From Hippasteria phrygiana (lineage: Eukaryota > Echinodermata > Asteroidea > Valvatida > Goniasteridae): a stretch of 64,000 nt of DNA. The translations under genes and the position numbers were made by a program. The stretch is taken from positions 1,798,001 to 1,862,000 of the forward strand of contig JAZGUH010000185.1 in NCBI GenBank assembly GCA_037893225.1, written 5' to 3'. This document shows, in pieces, positions 61,901-64,000 of this stretch (position 1 is its first letter; each line of letters starts with the position of its first letter). The notes under the pieces are model-generated. The model made no database searches and was not told where the DNA came from. It saw only the letters and a program-made list of their open reading frames with translations.

Positions 61901-63634
61901 CTTTAGCAAATAAGAAGTTAAGTACTCTGGGAGCTGAGTAAGAATGATTTTAGTTTACATTTAAATGTGTTAATAATTGAGGGGTAGTCAGTTACAGACG
62001 ATGGAAGGTCGTTCCAGTTTTTTGGGCCAGAGAAAAAAAGGTATGTTGAAAGAGAGTTGTTTTAGCTTGAGGTATGTGTACTATTTTTGGATGCAGACCT
62101 GGTATTATAATTATGTATGGATCTATTTAATGTAGAAAAACCCAGGTTATTTAACATTCAGGAAGTTGGTTGTTTACAAACATCTGCGTTATTTTCCCTC
62201 GTGCTTAAAGTGCAGTCCTGTGGCTGAGCGTTGGAGTTCGTTTATGTGTTGTCTTTTTTGTTCCATATTCCAGTCTGTATAGTATCTTCGGAGCTCGAGC
62301 ACCTATGACAGCTGATGGGGACATGAACATGAATTCTACCGACGCACACACTGGCGACATGTCCGATGGTATCATGGAGGCCCGCTCGGCGTTCGGGCAA
62401 GCTAGCTTCCAGCTGGCAGCATTGGGCGTGACCCTCGTCATCGCGCTTGTGAGCGGCACTTTAACAGGTATTTTTTTGTATTTTATATTCATATTTTTTT
62501 CTTTAGGTTGCATGTTCTTGTCCAGCTCTTCATAATTTGTGTGTGTGTGATCACTCTACAAATTTAGGCCTACATTATGATGAAAATGACAAATTGCAAA
62601 CATGATTCTTTAAAGATATTGCATCTGTGCTTTTCGGAGTTACACCCAGAAAAATATTTTTTTAAATTTAATGGCAAATTTTCTAGCTTTACCAAAGCTA
62701 TTATCTTCCCAGTGAAATATTGAACGAAAAAAATCGGCCCACGAGTAGTCACATCATTTACTTAATTTCAGCTTTTGAATTAGGAGCGTCCCGCACCTAA
62801 TTCAGCTTGGTCGTACAATAATTCAGTGTACATGAATGTGATTATCTAGTGATGTCCCAGACACCGTACGAATTACAGTCGTAAAACCAGAGCAGGTGAT
62901 ACAAACTCGCCCAGCTGTCTGCGACGGTGAACAAAAACGAGGGAAATTGTTGCAAAGGTGCGAAACCTTGTCCAGTCTATAGAATTGAGAGTTGTAGCAG
63001 AGGAAAAAAAACGTACTCTTTCCATAAAAAAAATCTGAACTTGTTATCTTCCCCAGAGCTAGAAAAAGGCATAAACTTATGCGGTGCCCGTAATTTCGGG
63101 AGCTTCCTTTTTTCGTTTATGTACATGTCTGATTTCTAAAAGGTCGGACTGGTTATTCATTTTTAAAAACTGCAGTGGTTTGTCGCGTATGGACTGAAAG
63201 ACTCCTATAGAGTACCGAAGTGATGACGTCATTGCAATGTTTGGAACCAGAATACTTTTGTTATTTTGTGTCAATGTGTTTGCATGACTGGCTGTTAACA
63301 AAGGAACAGTCGAAATCTCCATTTGTTTGGAGCCAGTGGTCGTGCCAACTGACGTCAGACTTACTCTGTATCAATCATTTATCATAGGCATCAAACGTCA
63401 CTGCTGATTTGCATATATTTTCAAATTCGGTTACCCCGGAAATAGCAGGAACAGATCGATTTTTTTTCCTAGCGAGCACGGCATATCAACTTTAATTTGA
63501 ATGATGCCATAGTAGTTTGTAAAGGAGAGCGTCATTTTGGGTGTTTTCTTTCTTTTTCAGGCCTCCTGCTGAAGATTCCGTTCTGGGGCGAGCCAGAGGA
63601 CGATGAGCTATACCAAGACAAGCCATTCTGGGAT
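22791..63634 (+). CDS. Rh-type ammonium transporter (nine exons, C-terminal tail outside window)
   Basis: Exons 22791-22983, 42287-42470, 56934-57084, 58182-58326, 59423-59586, 60065-60202, 60971-61104, 62274-62467 and 63561-63634 all have GT/AG junctions with matching phases and give 459 codons. Rh glycoproteins are trimeric plasma-membrane channels passing NH3/NH4+ (and debated CO2), used in ammonia excretion and acid-base balance. Family landmarks: MAWSRGK N-terminus and first membrane helix; [20 protein letters not shown]179 and the first channel His H187 in [40 protein letters not shown]; the second channel His H344 in [12 protein letters not shown]; and [13 protein letters not shown] at the start of the cytoplasmic tail. 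The twin histidines and Asp expected in a conducting pore are present. N390 (NST) in a loop is a candidate glycosylation site. Whether this is RhA-, B-, C- or Rhp1-like cannot be settled here. Confidence 0.97.
22984..24060. other. Start of Rh intron 1, nothing recognised
   Basis: AT-rich intron sequence without a splice-supported exon, tRNA or inverted repeat that I could see. Confidence 0.5.
24564..25491. mobile_element. Non-autonomous DNA element rich in AACGTT motifs
   Basis: Ends are inverted: CCCAGCAAAC at 24564 and GTTTGCTGGG at 25482. The left half holds two long direct copies (24580-24850 and 24890-25090) that share TTTTGGTTAGGTTCT, CTTACGTCTTCGTCTT and AACGTTTT runs. The right half is unrelated AT-rich DNA. 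Elements with CCCAGCAAAC ends and ACGTT-rich interiors are, to my knowledge, widespread in animal genomes. No TSD is clear. Confidence 0.7.
26476..28335 (+). mobile_element. 5'-truncated non-LTR retrotransposon (CR1/L2-like RT), frameshifted
   Basis: The reverse transcriptase starts inside the fingers region (ASVDMI, then [13 protein letters not shown] and [16 protein letters not shown]). It keeps [20 protein letters not shown] and the catalytic YADD (codon at about 27184), followed by the thumb and the CLKRAARII segment. One frameshift at about 27722-27742 moves the remaining C-terminus (ending [11 protein letters not shown]) into the next frame. The 3' UTR contains CAGGGCCCCAATGGAAACC and ends in an AATAAATAAA-type tail. 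No endonuclease or ORF1 is present. It lies in sense orientation within Rh intron 1. Assignment to the CR1/L2/Jockey assemblage is by RT motifs only. Confidence 0.93.
26485..27774 (+). pseudogene. Reverse transcriptase, truncated and frameshifted
   Basis: 429 codons open, covering RT blocks from before NYRPI to after the thumb. DLSKAFD at residues 146-152, VPQGSILGP at 203-211, YADD at 234-237. The endonuclease and N-terminus are absent and the last ~90 residues are in another frame (27725-28006), so it is not a functional copy. Confidence 0.93.
28430..28530 (-). repeat. tRNA-like fragment with B-box-like sequence
   Basis: GGACTCGAACCCACTG on + is the complement of a Pol III B box with T-arm. 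CTCAAAGACACAAGCAACAAG upstream in shortened form is a common companion in tRNA-derived repeats. No complete cloverleaf can be drawn. Confidence 0.4.
29957..30101. mobile_element. 145-bp foldback with palindromic ends
   Basis: Left end TAGCCTTTAGTCAAGGC and right end GCCTTGACTAAAGGCTA are reverse complements. The arms extend to GTGGCTACC/GGTAGCCAC. The terminal block is itself a small palindrome (GCCTT...AAGGC), as in 17948 and 33911. Flanks (GGCTGAAGA and CATTTGTTA) show no TSD. Confidence 0.65.
30232..30395. repeat. Hairpin plus inverted repeat shared with 10719
   Basis: A perfect hairpin (TTATACAACGCC/GGCGTTGTATAA, 30232-30265) abuts an inverted repeat with AAATAATGAATGTTT facing AACATTCATTATTTGTATA. 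The interior carries CCTCGTGGAATAGAACATTC as at 10.7 kb. Confidence 0.6.
31933..32138. mobile_element. MITE family 'ATAAGCCGTTTC', copy 1
   Basis: Ends CATAAAGCCGTTTC and GAAACGGCTTATG; arms of about 100 bp include GATACCGCCATC repeats and a GCATGATCTCCATGG core. Related copies: 60264-60413 (full) and 42769-42918 (right arm lost or diverged). Termini centred on TA are compatible with a TA TSD, but that is not proved. Confidence 0.8.
32854..33024. mobile_element. MITE family 'TGCGTTCCAATCACG', copy 1
   Basis: Inverted ends CTGCGTTCCAATCACGTCGT and its complement; arms also share GTTCACGAG and AACACGA. A second copy lies in Rh intron 6 at 60448-60636 with the same interior (GCGCGTGCGCATTG). 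Confidence 0.85.
33176..33396. mobile_element. MITE family 'AATAAGCCAGTTCGGTAT', copy 1
   Basis: Starts AATAAGCCAGTTCAGTAT and ends with the complement (ATACCGAACTGGCTTATT). The interior TGCGCATGTGCACAATGAC and AAGGTGGTCGCACAAC recur at 53060-53260, and in reverse at 51252-51380. Confidence 0.85.
33711..33891. mobile_element. MITE family 'GCACGATATGGGG', copy 1
   Basis: GCACGATATGGGG at the left faces CCCATATCGTGC at the right. The interior contains a poly-C run and CTGAGATTCCGGGAACAC. The copy at 45576-45752 is in the opposite orientation. Confidence 0.85.
33911..34301. mobile_element. 391-bp foldback with perfect 9-bp TSD (MULE-like)
   Basis: ACGCGACAC at 33902-33910 and again at 34302-34310 flanks an element starting TAGCCTTGATCAAGGCT and ending AGCCTTGATCAAGGCTA. 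The two halves are reverse complements over most of their length, with GTACATGTACGTACGT-rich middles and a central hairpin (CATAGTCGAGGCGAA/TTCGCCTCAACTATG). Each terminal 18-mer is itself a perfect palindrome. TSD length and long TIRs match the 17948 element. Confidence 0.9.
34307..34438. mobile_element. ~130-bp foldback adjoining the 9-bp-TSD element
   Basis: ACACCGGTGTCACAGTCTCAT through GCCCAGTTTTCCG (left) pairs with the right arm ending GAGACCGTGACACCGGT. The preceding 9-bp TSD overlaps its left edge, so the larger foldback seems to have inserted at its end. Confidence 0.7.
34440..39100. other. Rh intron 1, AT-rich, no gene recognised
   Basis: No splice-supported exon, RT motif, tRNA or long inverted repeat seen. 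A CCAAGATGGCGACGTCC (YY1-like) at about 35203 and a short GGGCCTTGGCCCACGGCC palindrome near 38834 are the only notable motifs. Several 60-110 codon frames look random. Confidence 0.5.
39140..39250 (-). repeat. Hairpin repeat family 'ACCCTACC', inverted copy
   Basis: AGATCTGGAACCCAGGAAAAC, shortened by a few mismatches, then GTTAAAGCTGGCAACC and GTGGCCAACCCTACCC are the reverse complement of copy 1. Confidence 0.65.
39586..40175. mobile_element. 590-bp foldback with ~150-bp arms
   Basis: Left arm (39586-39732) includes GACGAGGTGCCAAG, CTGAAAGGGGCCTAAAATG and AATAGGCCCATCGCGGTATT. The right arm (about 40016-40175) is the reverse complement with few differences, ending in a (TTTA)n tract that mirrors the AAATAAATAAAA on the left. 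The ~280-bp spacer has a poly-C run and GGCGACGCCTATATGGG. Confidence 0.85.
40948..41341. mobile_element. Foldback element carrying a SAP-like ORF
   Basis: Left arm (CAATTCGGTTGACTCATAAC onward, through GCGCCGCCAGCGGCAAGCC) pairs with the right arm (about 41260-41341). Both arms keep a GTCGACATC block near the inner side. The spacer holds a - strand coding relic (41083-41274). Confidence 0.7.
41083..41274 (-). CDS. SAP-like domain ORF relic inside a foldback
   Basis: The - strand frame reads [20 protein letters not shown], then [20 protein letters not shown], and stops after KYGTDLHV. The pattern L..FL..RG.P..GKK.ELI..A resembles SAP-type (SAF/Acinus/PIAS) helix-hairpin nucleic-acid-binding modules found in some transposon-associated proteins. 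No initiator codon is visible and the frame ends near the inner edge of the left arm. It is probably a fragment captured or left by a larger element. The domain call is by eye. Confidence 0.5.
   Translation of the reverse strand, partial: GSTSRLSRCQDGVVQQYGFRANASDKLKQFLANRGIPFAGKKREELIDLAEKGCKKYGTDLHV
41816..41887 (+). repeat. tRNA-derived element, degraded copy
   Basis: Same body as 42136 (CTCAGTTGGTAGAGCG, CAGGTTCAAATCTCGC, TCCTGCC), but the 5' acceptor strand is lost, so it is not a functional tRNA. Confidence 0.7.
42136..42208 (+). tRNA. tRNA-like gene or tRNA-derived SINE head
   Basis: 73 nt fold as a cloverleaf: acceptor GGCAAGA with TCCTGCC (one A-C mismatch), D-stem GCTC/GAGC, anticodon stem CCGG/CCGG around an ACGGTAT-containing loop, and T-arm GCAGG-TTCGAATC-CCGC. 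The B box GGTTCGAATCC is perfect. Position 33 is C rather than T, and reading the loop as 7 nt gives GGT (Thr-like), so identity is doubtful. The upstream ~80 bp recur in reverse beside a half copy at 56557, which points to a SINE rather than a lone tRNA gene. Confidence 0.55.
42287..42470 (+). CDS. Rh gene, exon 2
   Basis: Acceptor CATTTTGCAG, donor GTGAGT. Encodes [19 protein letters not shown] and a second helix ending EWATLMRGF. Its acceptor lies 78 bp after a tRNA-derived element. Confidence 0.97.
42769..42918. mobile_element. MITE family 'ATAAGCCGTTTC', half copy
   Basis: Keeps the left end (CATAAGCCGTTTCGCGG, then CGCCATCTTTGCTCG) and a GGCATGCGCATGCGCA core; the right terminus is missing or diverged. 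Confidence 0.7.
43147..43190 (+). repeat. Hairpin repeat family 'ACCCTACC', interrupted copy
   Basis: GTTACGATCAGAGGTGGTAG then GGTTGGCGATATCTTGAAT match the family up to the loop; the sequence is then cut by the MITE at 43191. Confidence 0.7.
43191..43307. mobile_element. MITE family 'ATAGAGTACCGAAGT', copy 1
   Basis: ATAGAGTACCGAAGTCTGAC and its complement-like end (ACTTCGGTACTCTAT) face each other; interior GGTTCCAAAC occurs twice in the arms. A second copy is at 63206-63370. Confidence 0.8.
43643..43888. mobile_element. hAT-type MITE with perfect 8-bp TSD
   Basis: The element starts CAGTGGCATAGC and ends GGCTACGCCACTG. ACGGGGGA at 43635-43642 is repeated exactly at 43889-43896. The interior is G/C-run rich (poly-G near 43730, poly-C near 43839-43861). 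TIR and TSD length together support hAT. Confidence 0.9.
44262..44640. repeat. Degenerate ~50-bp minisatellite, about eight units
   Basis: Each unit carries TTCCATGGTGTTTATNT and GGCGAGCGGTCCAATAT or a variant. Conservation of the phrase GCGAGCGGTCCAATAT is highest. The 136-codon open frame across it is a consequence of the repeat. Confidence 0.8.
44965..45142. mobile_element. MITE-like element starting ACACTGTAAAA
   Basis: Body matches 17255-17477. Here the left terminus is intact and the right terminus is lost just after TTGCCCAATTATG. Confidence 0.65.
45576..45752. mobile_element. MITE family 'GCACGATATGGGG', copy 2 (inverted)
   Basis: GCACGATATGGGGCAGAGG faces CTCTGCCCCATATCGTGC. Interior TTCCCGGAATCTCAGGAATT is the reverse complement of the 33.7-kb copy. 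Confidence 0.85.
46470..46735. repeat. Repeat 'TGCTTAGCATGAAAA', related to 13465
   Basis: GTTAAGCACAAAAAATTTGC then TTAGCATGAAAAGTC opens it. AAACAGGATTGCCAACCAAA and TGCTTAGCATGAACG follow, and GCTAAGTAAATTTTTGTGC closes it roughly inverted. Confidence 0.65.
47465..47665 (-). repeat. Dispersed repeat family B, inverted copy
   Basis: The complement contains GTGCATCCAAGCGTAACGC, GCAAACAATGGATTGAATAC and GCGCAGGAATGCGCATC in the order seen at 11170 and 13680. Confidence 0.65.
47671..47935. mobile_element. 265-bp foldback with CACTGATCTCTAT ends
   Basis: Left arm CACTGATCTCTATGTAAACT then GGATAGCGCATCGGC pairs with the right arm ending AGAGATCAGTGGCTCC; inner arms GCCATTTTATCACTCCCAAT and its complement continue it. 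A solo arm lies at 29424-29475. Confidence 0.75.
48846..49012 (+). repeat. Hairpin repeat family 'ACCCTACC', copy
   Basis: GTTACGATCAGAGGTGGTGG, GCGACATTTTGAATTGCC, GGGCCCAGATCTAAA, GGATAATTCTTCAACAG and CAGACCTATAGATCC occur in family order. Confidence 0.8.
50128..50290 (+). repeat. Repeat pair with 56037-56250
   Basis: GTGTATCCTGG, GAAAATGTGTGC, TGTGTATTCTGGTGCATAC and GTGCATGTAAAAGCC recur in order at 56 kb. Both are followed by AAATTATNGGGGG and a CTGCCATAG segment. Confidence 0.75.
50625..50753 (+). repeat. Dispersed repeat shared with 9335-9456
   Basis: See the 9.3-kb copy. The match ends at AGGGTTAGGG, where the Penelope-like coding relic begins on the other strand. Confidence 0.75.
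50755..51130 (-). pseudogene. Penelope-like element reverse transcriptase relic
   Basis: On the - strand, 50915-50760 reads [15 protein letters not shown] followed by [19 protein letters not shown]. These are typical Penelope-like RT blocks (YEQ..GT.MGSP.SP..A.I..E.FE). Upstream (51125-50935) come pieces recognisable as the preceding RT block: a V.F.V.S segment, [17 protein letters not shown], then ERTDLSP. These are broken by stops and at least two frame changes. Neither the catalytic YADD/YVDD-type block nor a GIY-YIG endonuclease is present. It is an old fragment in Rh intron 2. Confidence 0.8.
51252..51380 (-). mobile_element. MITE family 'AATAAGCCAGTTCGGTAT', truncated inverted copy
   Basis: AAACCAGTTCGGTATCTCAA, then AAGGTTATTCGGGATAAAATT and GCGAACGCCCATTCTGATTG-type sequence, mirror the right half of 33176-33396. 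It stops after GTGCAACCAC. Confidence 0.75.
52368..52495 (+). repeat. Hairpin repeat family 'ACCCTACC', compact copy
   Basis: GGGTGGTAGGGTTGAATTGCC then AACCCTACCACCCT, in shortened form, keep the stem with a shorter loop. GGATAATTCTTCAACAG and CAGACCTATAGA follow. Confidence 0.8.
53060..53260. mobile_element. MITE family 'AATAAGCCAGTTCGGTAT', copy 2
   Basis: AATAAGCCAGTTCGGTATTT opens it and GAGGCTTATT closes it; the right TIR lacks about 11 bp compared with the 33.2-kb copy. Confidence 0.8.
53270..55240. other. Rh intron 2, no gene recognised
   Basis: No splice-supported exon. A run of GACTTGC/GCAAGTCC-type short repeats lies at 54330-54520, and AAGATGGCGGACGGCGG (YY1-like, +) at 54663. 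Confidence 0.5.
55249..55488. mobile_element. MITE with GGGCGTTTCTCAAACCC ends
   Basis: GGGCGTTTCTCAAACCCTGG at the left faces CCAGGGTTTGAGAAATGCCC at the right; arms continue into GCTTGGGCTTGGGCTTCG/CGAAGCCCGAGCCC. Total 240 bp. Flanking octamers do not match. Confidence 0.8.
55645..55900 (-). mobile_element. tRNA-derived SINE
   Basis: Read on the - strand, GGGTTCGAATCCCACCAGGG (B box and T-arm) is followed by GATTTTCAGTCCCTGCCC, CGTGGGTTTTCCCCAGAATA and TTTCCTCCCACTTCTAAA, a body common in invertebrate tRNA-derived repeats. The A box and 5' end are degraded. Confidence 0.65.
56037..56250 (+). repeat. Repeat pair with 50128-50290
   Basis: Same order of blocks as the 50.1-kb copy, extended by a G-rich stretch and CCATGGTAATGGCTTTGCATG. 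Confidence 0.7.
56557..56680 (-). repeat. Inverted partial copy of the 42.1-kb tRNA-derived SINE
   Basis: CGCTCTACCAACTGAGCTAT then CTTGACC is the complement of the 5' half of the tRNA-like unit. Beyond it, TGTCAGTATCTTTGTTCG and GTCAGAAGTCATAAAC match, in reverse, the sequence upstream of 42136. Confidence 0.75.
56934..57084 (+). CDS. Rh gene, exon 3
   Basis: Acceptor TTCTGACAG, donor GTAAGG. Encodes [19 protein letters not shown] and [19 protein letters not shown], two membrane helices. Confidence 0.97.
57657..57865. repeat. 18-bp minisatellite (ATGTAGCCCTGACCCTAA), about ten units
   Basis: Units alternate between CTGAACCCT and CTGACCCT forms, with ATGTAGCC invariant. It lies in Rh intron 3. 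Confidence 0.9.
58182..58326 (+). CDS. Rh gene, exon 4 (first channel histidine)
   Basis: Acceptor ATTTTACAG, donor GTAAGT. Encodes [20 protein letters not shown] with D179 and H187, then an acidic cytoplasmic loop ([10 protein letters not shown]). Confidence 0.97.
59125..59344. mobile_element. hAT-type MITE, TIR CAGTGGCGTA, no clear TSD
   Basis: CAGTGGCGTAAACTACGGGG opens it and AAGTTACGCCACTG closes it. The interior shares CATTTGAAATCTTGAAATGA with 8822-8940. Flanking octamers match at only four positions. It ends 78 bp before Rh exon 5. Confidence 0.75.
59423..59586 (+). CDS. Rh gene, exon 5
   Basis: Acceptor AACACTCCAG, donor GTAAAC. Encodes [19 protein letters not shown] and a following helix ending in NKDGKVEM. 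Confidence 0.97.
60065..60202 (+). CDS. Rh gene, exon 6
   Basis: 46 codons, phase 0 at both ends: [20 protein letters not shown] then a helix ending TLGFKYIQ. Donor GTACAG. Confidence 0.97.
60264..60413. mobile_element. MITE family 'ATAAGCCGTTTC', full copy in Rh intron 6
   Basis: CATAAGCCGTTTCGCGGATA faces GGTATCCGCAAAACGGCTTAT; interior GCGCAAAAGACAATGCA matches 31933-32138 with a shorter centre. Confidence 0.85.
60448..60636. mobile_element. MITE family 'TGCGTTCCAATCACG', copy 2 in Rh intron 6
   Basis: TTGCGTTCCAATCACGTCGT faces GCGATTGGAACGCAGCA; body as in 32854-33024 plus a small insertion. It lies 35 bp after another MITE family. Confidence 0.85.
60971..61104 (+). CDS. Rh gene, exon 7 (second channel histidine)
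   Basis: Acceptor AACATCCAG, donor GTAAGT. Encodes [20 protein letters not shown] with H344 in the pore, followed by an alanine-rich helix. Confidence 0.97.
61636..61665. repeat. (AATTG)n/(AATTC)n microsatellite
   Basis: Tandem GAATT/AATTG units; a similar TTCAA tract occurs at 19398-19420. The next ~500 bp of intron 7 is AT-rich and may be the remains of an element, not identified. Confidence 0.7.
62274..62467 (+). CDS. Rh gene, exon 8
   Basis: Acceptor CATATTCCAG, donor GTATTT. A Met/Asp-rich loop ([19 protein letters not shown]) with one NST sequon precedes the last membrane helix ([17 protein letters not shown]). Confidence 0.95.
63206..63370. mobile_element. MITE family 'ATAGAGTACCGAAGT', copy 2 in Rh intron 8
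   Basis: TATAGAGTACCGAAGTGATG and GACGTCATTGCAATGTTTGG match the right arm of 43191-43307 in reverse; the far end (AACTGACGTCAGACTTACTC) is diverged. Confidence 0.7.
63561..63634 (+). CDS. Rh gene, exon 9 (start of cytoplasmic tail)
   Basis: Acceptor TCTTTTTCAG, donor GTAAGT. Encodes [19 protein letters not shown] and ends in KPFWD, phase 0. At least one more coding exon must lie beyond 64000. Confidence 0.95.
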
Positions 63635-64000
63635 GTAAGTACGGTCCGTATTCCTTCCCATAATTTATAATGTGATTGTACTAATAACTCACACCCGCTT
63701 TTTGCAAGCTCGTTTCTTCTTTTTGCTGTCCCGCCCACTCCTCTTACACCCTTTCTTAGCCCATGTCCTACTTTAATCCCCCTTATATTCCTATTGACCC
63801 CTCCCACCCAAATGTGTCATTTTGTGTTGTGCATTAAGCCTAGTTTCCATATCGCCTTCGCAGACTGCGCAGACAGTAGTACGCGGAACCGTCGTAAGCG
63901 GGACGTGCTGCGATGGCTGGAGGGCGCTGCGATCGATCCGATACGCGACGTAATGATTGAGCTATCGCGGTCGAATCGCGTCAACGCAGCTTGTGAATTA

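Noticed and set aside
63838..64000. A new exon or element at the right edge
   Set aside because: The sequence from GCCTAGTTTCCATATCGCC onward looks like the left part of another GC-rich inverted element, but its other end is outside the window, so it cannot be confirmed.

Overview
This is intron-rich, repeat-rich eukaryotic nuclear DNA. It has consensus GT/AG splice sites, long introns and dozens of small inverted-repeat elements, and no bacterial or phage gene layout. The gene content (an Rh-type ammonium channel, a THAP-domain protein, a BEN-domain protein) and the repeat types (a CR1/L2-like non-LTR retrotransposon, a Penelope-like fragment, tRNA-derived SINEs, many MITEs) suggest a marine invertebrate deuterostome. 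An echinoderm, perhaps a sea star, is my favoured but unproven guess.

Layout. 1-3.8 kb: repeats only (a degenerate TGACGTCA-bearing tandem array, a 147-bp foldback, one copy of a recurrent hairpin repeat). 3.8-4.6 kb: a small candidate two-exon + strand ORF converging on a - strand gene whose first coding exon is a complete THAP DNA-binding domain. 5-11.7 kb: repeats. 11.78-14.76 kb: five phase-compatible - strand exons ending in a stop codon, encoding a coiled coil followed by a BEN domain; the 5' end was not found. 14.8-22.7 kb: repeats, including a foldback with a perfect 9-bp target-site duplication (TSD). 22.79-63.63 kb: nine + strand exons of an Rh glycoprotein-type ammonium transporter gene (459 codons visible; the C-terminal tail lies beyond the window).

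The Rh gene takes up about two thirds of the window because introns 1 (19.3 kb) and 2 (14.5 kb) have filled with mobile elements. These include a 5'-truncated, frameshifted retrotransposon, a Penelope-like RT relic, hAT-type MITEs with 8-bp TSDs, and at least six other inverted-repeat families, several present in two or three copies. A second 9-bp-TSD foldback with self-palindromic ends, nested against other elements, and a foldback carrying a SAP-like ORF are the least ordinary structures.

The three genes show no obvious functional link: one is membrane ammonia/ammonium transport, and two are chromatin/DNA-binding proteins on the opposite strand. I did not find a convincing new multi-gene system. 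The most novel material is the set of foldback elements.
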